Source: Pseudomonas sp. PSE14
Lineage (GTDB): Bacteria > Pseudomonadota > Gammaproteobacteria > Pseudomonadales > Pseudomonadaceae
Length of the DNA stretch: 64,000 nt
Assembly: GCF_029203285.1 (NCBI RefSeq)
Contig: NZ_CP115669.1
Span: 1,240,001 to 1,304,000 of the forward strand
Reading direction: 5' to 3'
A program made the translations under genes and the position numbers. The notes under the pieces were generated by a model. The model was not told the DNA's origin. It worked only from the letters and a program-made list of their open reading frames with translations, and ran no database searches. Positions within the stretch are counted from its first letter, which is position 1. Each line of letters opens with the position of its first letter. Positions 58,622 through 64,000 of this stretch are shown here, in pieces.

Positions 58622-58669
58622 ACGGCTCTAGCTTGGGAAGCTAGGGTATTACCATTATACGACGCCCGC
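58596..58669 (-). tRNA. tRNA-Gly (anticodon CCC)
   Basis: 74 bases including an encoded CCA. Acceptor GCGGGCG pairs with CGCCCGC; D-arm GTATAATGGTAATAC; anticodon stem CTAGC/GCTAG with loop TTCCCAA giving CCC; T-arm GTGGGTTCGATTCCCAT. All arms pair. It is intact despite serving as the integration target: the island replaced its 3' end with an identical copy. Confidence 0.95.
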
Positions 58670-58766
58670 TTGGGGGTGCCTTTTTACCAGAAGGCGGGGG
58701 CTTAGTGAAGCCTTGGGTAGCGAGCTGTGCCGGGGACGCTGCTTTCGTGCAGTGTCGGGTGCAATG

Positions 58767-58803
58767 AAAAACCGGGGGCGGTGGGTGGTGTCCGGCCCCC
58801 GGT
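58767..58803 (-). terminator. Terminator after phaG
   Basis: On the minus strand CCGGGGGC, a 15-base loop, GCCCCCGG, then TTTTT, 18 bp past the phaG stop. Confidence 0.75.
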
Positions 58804-58820
58804 GTCGTGCGCTGGCTGCA

Positions 58821-59714
58821 TCAGCCCACCATGGCGGCAATCGGTACGCCCTGGGAGGTGGGCAGGTAGGCCGGGGCGAGCATGGGCTTGCGCTGGGGTT
58901 GGAGGAAGGCGAGGAGATGGTCTCGGGTTTCCTGCCAGCCCTGCTTGTGTTCCACGTCGATGAAGTGACCGACGTTGCGGATGGTGCGGAATTCGCAATC
59001 GCGGATCAGTTGCTGGAACAGGCGCGCGTCGGCCGGGCTGGTGTAGATGTCCAGTTCGCCGTTGAGGAACAGCAGCGGGATGTCGATGGACGAGAAATTC
59101 TCCATGTAGCTTTCCGCGCTGAGCTGGAGCACCTGGCAGATGTGGAAGTGCATCTGCTGGTATTCGTGCTCGTCGAGGCTGCTGACGTGGCGGAAGTTGT
59201 AGCGCTTGAACAGATGCGGCAGGTAGCGGCCGATGGTTTCGTTGACCAGGTTGCCGACGTTGGGGCGGTCGCACGCGGAGAGGTAGTCCAGACCGCGGTG
59301 CAGGTAGTCGAGCATCGACGCGTTGAGCAGCGGCGAGAACGAGTTGATGACCGCCTTCTTGATGCGAGCCGGGCGCTGGGCCAGGGCCAGCAGGGTGGCG
59401 ACGCCGCCCCAGGAGAAGGACATCACGACGTCGGCCTGGTAGTGCTCGATCAACCCCAGCAGCAGGGCTGCCTCGTATTCCTTGGTGATCGGTTCGCGGC
59501 AGTCGTTGTGGGGCTTGGAGCGGCCCGAGTACGGCTGGTCGTAGCAGACCACGTTGAAGTGGGGCTGCAGGTATTTCACCGTTTGCGCGAAGGAGGCGGT
59601 GGTCGCCAGCGAGCCGTTGACCAGGATGATGGTCTGGCGCGCTTCCCTGTTGGCGTGGAACTCCGTGTGTACCCGATGTTGCTGAATCTCGACGACGGCG
59701 GTTTCCGGCCTCAT
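58821..59714 (-). CDS. phaG: (R)-3-hydroxydecanoyl-ACP:CoA transacylase/thioesterase PhaG
   Basis: 297 residues, matching the PhaG length. MRPETAVVEIQQHRVHTEFH, then TIILVNGSLATTASFAQTVKYLQPHFNVVCYDQPYSGRSKPHN, nucleophile elbow VMSFSWGGVATLLAL, acid region FLNGELDIYTSPADA and catalytic His in IRNVGHFIDVEHK: the complete alpha/beta-hydrolase triad of PhaG, which links fatty-acid synthesis to medium-chain polyhydroxyalkanoate precursors. The closest alternative is RhlA, which shares the fold, but the opening and the NGSLATTASFAQT segment are PhaG-like. GGAGGAAAACGAC upstream. Stands alone. Confidence 0.92.
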   Translation of the reverse strand: MRPETAVVEIQQHRVHTEFHANREARQTIILVNGSLATTASFAQTVKYLQPHFNVVCYDQPYSGRSKPHNDCREPITKEYEAALLLGLIEHYQADVVMSFSWGGVATLLALAQRPARIKKAVINSFSPLLNASMLDYLHRGLDYLSACDRPNVGNLVNETIGRYLPHLFKRYNFRHVSSLDEHEYQQMHFHICQVLQLSAESYMENFSSIDIPLLFLNGELDIYTSPADARLFQQLIRDCEFRTIRNVGHFIDVEHKQGWQETRDHLLAFLQPQRKPMLAPAYLPTSQGVPIAAMVG

Positions 59715-60217
59715 GTCGTTTTCCTCCAGACGCAGGTCATAGGAACGCACCCACGATCGGATGCGAAGAAAGTACCCAGGCAGAGGAAAGCGCCTTGACG
59801 TGACAGCTTCGTGTCAAACGGCGAAAGTTAATATTTTCTTAATTTTCAATCGGTTACAGCGCCAACAGACAGCGTTCCGACACCGTTTCCAGTGCGGAAT
59901 GAGGGCTCTTGACCAGGCAGGGAAGGGGCGGCGTGGGGAACGGCTGCCGCTGATGAAGCGTTCTTGGACGTTGTGCGTGACTCATTGGTCACGCTTGAGC
60001 CAGAGTTAAGCAGGCGGGGTTGCGCGATGCAACAGCCGGTACGTGATTGTTCGCAATCGCCGGCCGGGAATCCGACGAAGTGACATTTATCTTTGTGACT
60101 CGCCGGCGCTTTGGAGAAGGCCGATTACACTCTTTGTGTTAATCACTTCTTCCCGCCCGCAGATGAGCGTCGTTGACGTGCTCCTCTCAAGGCCGATACC
60201 GCGGACGGAGCGGGTCA
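59715..60217. other. Divergent intergenic region phaG-solute-binding protein
   Basis: 503 bp with no convincing gene. Contains an AT-rich segment (AAAGTTAATATTTTCTTAATTTTC near 59824, written here as landmarks 59824-59847) and GTGACTCATTGGTCAC (59977-59992), a 16-base imperfect palindrome resembling a dimeric regulator site. TTACACTCTTTGTGTTAAT near 60125 is a promoter-like AT patch before the plus-strand gene. Confidence 0.45.
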
Positions 60218-61051
60218 ATGGCACTGCACCCCATGCTGCGCAATCTGCAGGTCTTGCCGGCTGCCTGGCTGTGTGCGGTAGCCATGGCCGCGGATCGCTT
60301 CGGTTGCGAGGTGCCGATCCGCGTCGCTTATACCCGCAACCTGGTGTTCTTCCACGATGACGGTGGAGGCATCGACGCTGACCTGATCGCCGAGCTGGCG
60401 CGGCGCAGTGGTTGTCGGTTCGAGGCTTCGGTGCGGCCGCGCGACGAGATCTGGCGGATGCTGGAGAGCGGCGACCTGGAGATGGGCACCAGCGGGGTTG
60501 CCACGCCGCAGCGGCGCGCCTTCACTTACCTGCTGCCGTACGTCTACCTGCGTAACAAGCTGATCGTGCCGGCGGAGCTGGGCAACCTGCAGTCGCTGGA
60601 GGACTTCCACGATATGCCCGGTGCGCGCATCGGTGTGATCGCCGGCTACCGCCATGGCCCCTATATCGACGCCATGCTGCGCATCCTGCGGGGCGAGGGG
60701 CGGGTGGTGGAGTTTCGTGATGATACGGCGCGCTTCACCGCCTTGCTCAACGGTGCTGTGGAAGGGGTGATCGGCCATGAGCTGAACCTGGAGGGCGCCC
60801 TCGTCAATCGCCCTGAGCGCGAACGGTTCCGGGTGGTGGATGTGATGAGTGGGCCGGCCACGCCGCACCACCTGATGCTCTCGCGCAAGCGCTTCACCCC
60901 GGCGCAGAGCGCCGAATGGATGCGGTTGATGGAGGCGCTGTGGCTGGATGGCAGCCTGGCCAGGATCATGCAACGCAACACGTCGCCGGCCATGGCGACC
61001 GAACTTCTCGATAGCGGATATCGCTACGGCTCAACGGACAGAGGCTGGTGA
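60218..61051 (+). CDS. Periplasmic solute-binding protein family 3 (SBP_bac_3)
   Basis: 277 residues. Signal peptide to about residue 25 (AVAMAADRF). Family-3 core: IRVAYTRNLVFFHDDGGGIDADLIAELARRSGCRFEA, DLEMGTSGVATPQRRAFTYLLPYVYLRN, GARIGVIAGYRHGPY. No ABC permease or ATPase gene is near; instead it overlaps an HD-GYP gene by one base (TGATG). It is therefore probably a sensing partner that presents a ligand to that receptor. Start at 60218 has CGGAG upstream. Confidence 0.88.
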   Translation: MALHPMLRNLQVLPAAWLCAVAMAADRFGCEVPIRVAYTRNLVFFHDDGGGIDADLIAELARRSGCRFEASVRPRDEIWRMLESGDLEMGTSGVATPQRRAFTYLLPYVYLRNKLIVPAELGNLQSLEDFHDMPGARIGVIAGYRHGPYIDAMLRILRGEGRVVEFRDDTARFTALLNGAVEGVIGHELNLEGALVNRPERERFRVVDVMSGPATPHHLMLSRKRFTPAQSAEWMRLMEALWLDGSLARIMQRNTSPAMATELLDSGYRYGSTDRGW

Positions 61052-63927
61052 TGATGAAGGCATTCAAACGGGGCGTTCCGCTGCAGCTGCTGGTGGCCGG
61101 GGCCATCATCGTCAGCATGCTGGCGCTGGCGGGCGCGTTGCTGATACAGGGCTACCGGGGCGTGGAAGGTGCGCTGGTGTCGGCGGCGGGCGAGTCGGCC
61201 AGCCAGCTGGGGGCGACCATCAACGAGCGCATCCGCCGGCTGATCGACCCGGCGGAGAGCGCGCTGCGGCTGATGACCCATGACCCCATTTCGCAGACCG
61301 ACAACCTGCCGGCGCGCCTGGAGCGCCTGCCGATGCTGGTGGAGAACCTGCGCGCCAACCGCACACTGAGCGCGGTGTACATCGGCTACCCGAACGGCGA
61401 GTTCATGCTGATCCGCGCGCTGCGCGTGCCCGAGGTGCGCCGCATCCTGCAGGCGCCGGATGAGTCGAAGTACCTGGTGCAGAGCCTGACCCTGGATGAC
61501 CAGGGCGCACTGCGCGGTGAATGGCGCTTCTACGACAAGGACCTGCAGCTGTTGCGGGTGCAGGAGCGGCCGGACTATCAGTTCGATCCCCGGCAGCGGC
61601 CGTGGTATCAGGAGTCGCTCAACACCAGCAAGACGGTACTGACCCAGCCCTATGTGTTCTTCACCACCCGCGAGATCGGCCTGACCCTGGCGCACCGCAG
61701 TGTCGACGGTGCAGCGGTGATCGGCATGGACGCCTCGGTCAACGACCTCGGCGGCGAGATGGGCGACCTGCGCCAGACGGCCCACACCGAGCTGGCGGTG
61801 GTGGATGGCAAGGGCACGGTGATCGCCTATCCGGACCTGTCCAGACTGCTGATCCATCAGGGCGAGGACTTGCGCCTGGCGACCCTGGACGAATTGGGCG
61901 TGCCAAGCCTGACCCAGCTGAATGCCGCGTCGATCCCGGCCAGTACGCCCCAGGCTTTCGAGGCGGGCGACGAGGCCTGGTACGGCATCTGGGTACCGCT
62001 GTCGAACTTCACCAGCAGCGAGGTGCGTGTGCTGATCGCCATTCCGTCCGTCGAACTGCTGGCCGGCGCTCGACAACTACTGTTCAACCAGGCCCTGTGG
62101 AGTGCTGCGCTGCTGTCGGTGCTGCTGCTGATCGGCTGGTATCTGGGGCGTCGCATCGCCCGTCCGCTGACGGCGTTGGCCGACCAGGTGGGGGCGTTGG
62201 CCGCCTTCGATTTCGCCCGTCCCATCGGGGTGAAGTCGAAGATCGCCGAGGTTCGCGACCTGAGTCGGGTGATGGGCAGCATGTCGCGCACCATCCACAA
62301 CTTCCAGGCCATTACCCTGACCCTGAGTCGGGAGACCCACCTGGACAGCATGCTCGAAGGGGTACTCTCGCGCCTGGTGGAGGCCACCGGCGTCATGGGC
62401 GGTGCCGTGTACCTGCTGGAGGACGAAGACTGCCGCTTGCGCCTGGCCTGCGCGGTGAACGGTGAGCAGTACCCGCAGTCGATGCTCATCGAAGGTTTCA
62501 CCGAGGCACAGCTGGCCGAGCGGGTGGGGCAGGCGCTGGCCAATCGCGGGCAGTACATGGAGGTGTCGCTGCGCAATCGCAGCGATGAACTGCTGGGTGT
62601 CCTCGTCCTGCAACTGGCCGGGGAGGGCGCTCGCAGCCGCCAGCCGCGGCCGCAATTCAAACGCTTCGTCGAGGAGCTCTCCGGCGCCGCGGCGGTCGCC
62701 ATAGAGACCCGCCAGCTGATCGAGGCCCAGCAACGCTTGCTGGACGCCATCATCAAGCTGCTGGCCGACGCGATCGACGCCAAGAGCCCCTACACAGGCG
62801 GCCACTGCGAACGGGTGCCGCAATTGGCGGACCTGCTGCTGCAGAAGGTGATCGACGCCCGCGATGGCGAGTACGCCAGCTTCACCATGAGCGACGCGGA
62901 GCGCTACGAGTTCCAGATCGCCGCCTGGCTGCACGACTGCGGGAAGATCACCAGCCCGGAGTACGTGGTGGACAAGGCCACCAAGCTGGAGACGCTGTAC
63001 AACCGCCTGCACGAGGTCCGCACGCGCTTCGAAGTGATCTGGCGCGATATCGAACTGGACTACTGGCGCGGTCTGGCGGCGGGGGACGACATCGGCCCGC
63101 TGGCGGCACGCCGGGACGCGCTGCATGAGGCGCTGCGCGAGGATTACGCCTTCGTCGCCCAGGCCAATATCGGCGGTGAATTCATGAAGGACGAGGATAT
63201 CGAGCGCCTGAAGCGCATCGGCGAACGCCGCTGGCTGCGTCATTTCGATGATCGCCTGGGCATCTCCCGCGATGAGCTGGAACGCTTGCGCGGCCGCCCG
63301 GAGCCCACCTTGCCGGTGGAAGAGTTCCTGCTCGCCGACAAGCCCGAGCACCGCGAACACTGGGGCGAGCGCAAGCCACCGGTGGATCGGGACGACCCGC
63401 GCAACGTCTGGGGCTTCGACATGCGCCTGCCGCCCTATGCGAGCAACCAAGGCGAGTTGTACAACCTGGGAATTCGGCGTGGCACGCTCAACGAGGAGGA
63501 GCGCTTCAAGATCAACGAGCACATCGTCCAGACCTTGATGATGCTCACCACCCTGCCGCTGCCGCGCCACCTGCGCCGGGTGCCGACCATCGCCGCCAAC
63601 CACCACGAGAAGGTGGATGGCACCGGCTACCCGCGCAAGTTGTCGAGGGAGCAGATGAGCATTCCCGAGCGGGTGATGGCGATCGCCGACATCTTCGAAG
63701 CGCTGACCGCCGCCGACCGCCCGTACAAGGCGCCGAAGACGCTGTCGGAATCGCTGAAGATCCTGGCCTTCATGGCCCGCGACCAGCATATCGATGCGGA
63801 GCTGTTCCGGGTGTTCCTGATCCAGGGGGTGTACCTGGAGTACGGCGCACGCTTCCTGCGGCCGGAGCAGATGGATGAGGTGGATGTGCAGGCGATGCTG
63901 CAGGTGCTGGAGGGGGTGAAGGCGTAG
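61051..63927 (+). CDS. HD-GYP c-di-GMP phosphodiesterase with dCache and GAF sensory domains
   Basis: 958 residues. TM1 about 12-32, a periplasmic dCache domain (about 40-330; RRLIDPAESALRLMTHD, YIGYPNGEFMLIRALR, YDKDLQLLRVQERPDYQFDPRQRPWY, HTELAVVDGKGTVIAYPDL), TM2 about 345-368, HAMP, a GAF domain (about 420-560) and HD-GYP. Catalytic HDCGKITSPEYVVDK at about 628 and NHHEKVDGTGYPRKL at about 851 are intact. An insertion of roughly 130-150 residues separates them, more than in typical HD-GYP domains. It should hydrolyse c-di-GMP in response to a periplasmic signal, probably via the overlapping solute-binding protein. Confidence 0.92.
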   Translation: MMKAFKRGVPLQLLVAGAIIVSMLALAGALLIQGYRGVEGALVSAAGESASQLGATINERIRRLIDPAESALRLMTHDPISQTDNLPARLERLPMLVENLRANRTLSAVYIGYPNGEFMLIRALRVPEVRRILQAPDESKYLVQSLTLDDQGALRGEWRFYDKDLQLLRVQERPDYQFDPRQRPWYQESLNTSKTVLTQPYVFFTTREIGLTLAHRSVDGAAVIGMDASVNDLGGEMGDLRQTAHTELAVVDGKGTVIAYPDLSRLLIHQGEDLRLATLDELGVPSLTQLNAASIPASTPQAFEAGDEAWYGIWVPLSNFTSSEVRVLIAIPSVELLAGARQLLFNQALWSAALLSVLLLIGWYLGRRIARPLTALADQVGALAAFDFARPIGVKSKIAEVRDLSRVMGSMSRTIHNFQAITLTLSRETHLDSMLEGVLSRLVEATGVMGGAVYLLEDEDCRLRLACAVNGEQYPQSMLIEGFTEAQLAERVGQALANRGQYMEVSLRNRSDELLGVLVLQLAGEGARSRQPRPQFKRFVEELSGAAAVAIETRQLIEAQQRLLDAIIKLLADAIDAKSPYTGGHCERVPQLADLLLQKVIDARDGEYASFTMSDAERYEFQIAAWLHDCGKITSPEYVVDKATKLETLYNRLHEVRTRFEVIWRDIELDYWRGLAAGDDIGPLAARRDALHEALREDYAFVAQANIGGEFMKDEDIERLKRIGERRWLRHFDDRLGISRDELERLRGRPEPTLPVEEFLLADKPEHREHWGERKPPVDRDDPRNVWGFDMRLPPYASNQGELYNLGIRRGTLNEEERFKINEHIVQTLMMLTTLPLPRHLRRVPTIAANHHEKVDGTGYPRKLSREQMSIPERVMAIADIFEALTAADRPYKAPKTLSESLKILAFMARDQHIDAELFRVFLIQGVYLEYGARFLRPEQMDEVDVQAMLQVLEGVKA

Positions 63928-63955
63928 GGCGTACAACCGTTCGCGGTTGTACGCC
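63928..63955 (+). other. Perfect 12-bp hairpin with TTCG loop directly after the HD-GYP stop
   Basis: GGCGTACAACCG TTCG CGGTTGTACGCC begins one base after TAG. UUCG tetraloops are very stable. No U run follows, so it is an RNA 3'-end stabiliser or a repeat rather than a standard terminator. The remaining 45 bases of the window show nothing else. Confidence 0.7.
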
Positions 63956-64000
63956 GATACACCGAGCGCATCGTTGGCTCCATGGCAGAGCCCGGAGAGG

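Overview
This is a chromosomal window from a high-GC Pseudomonas, probably of the P. nitroreducens / P. knackmussii / P. aeruginosa side of the genus. The evidence is the gene content (RecBCD, an OprD-family porin, DmeR/DmeF, PhaG, PauD-type hydrolase, SfnR-type activator), codon use, and short extragenic palindromes built on GAGCGAGCTTGCTCGC. Most of the window is ordinary GC-rich core or accessory chromosome. About 54.2-58.6 kb is a clearly AT-rich island next to a tRNA-Gly gene.

Layout. 0-7.4 kb: truncated sigma-54 activator, PsiF-like protein, two overlapping microgenes, a pseudouridine synthase, the divergent DmeR/DmeF Co/Ni efflux pair, a DUF2789 protein, an MFS permease, a GST and PPK2. 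7.8-17.1 kb: recC-recB-recD, each joined to the next by a 4-base ATGA overlap. 17.3-21.3 kb: a YCII/DGPF-SRPBCC-small protein-DUF899-NTF2 operon and a nearby ECF42-type sigma factor; a TGTCGA-N17-CGAC promoter lies upstream of the operon. 21.3-28.3 kb: SDR, PauD-like hydrolase, PAS-PAS-GGEEF cyclase, OprD porin and RidA.

28.6-42.2 kb is the most interesting part. It holds two separate bufferin-type RiPP metallophore operons. The first (28.86-31.44 kb) has an EGKCG-repeat precursor fused to an EF-hand pair, followed by DUF692 (MNIO), DUF2063 and Ohr. The second (39.86-42.23 kb) has a DUF2282 precursor (BufA1), DUF692, DUF2063 and DoxX. Between them are a two-component system, a ferric-reductase-like membrane protein, another DoxX, a DUF2790 protein, a DipZ-like CcdA-thioredoxin fusion, a HigBA toxin-antitoxin pair and a SigF/NrsF sigma/anti-sigma pair. 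I find one direct repeat (TGTAT-N5-TGTAY) at three promoters around the two-component system, including upstream of the EGKCG operon. I find a different promoter signature (GTAACC-N16-CGAAYTAC) upstream of both sigF and bufA1. The two metallophore operons therefore appear to be under two different controls.

42.2-53.8 kb: a beta-propeller protein, a TPR-HTH regulator, a second DUF899 gene, and a probable catabolic cluster (SnoaL, class II aldolase, GlxA/AraC regulator, GMC oxidoreductase, Rieske oxygenase, SnoaL), then an LDH-like malate dehydrogenase and a nitronate monooxygenase. 54.2-58.67 kb: an island bounded by a 77-base duplication (76/77 identical) of the 3' end and terminator of tRNA-Gly(CCC). 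Its cargo is AT-rich: membrane proteins and a YegP(DUF1508)x2-FRG fusion. No intact integrase is present, only what look like integrase 3' tails. 58.8-63.9 kb: phaG, then a periplasmic solute-binding protein overlapping an HD-GYP phosphodiesterase with a sensory N terminus.
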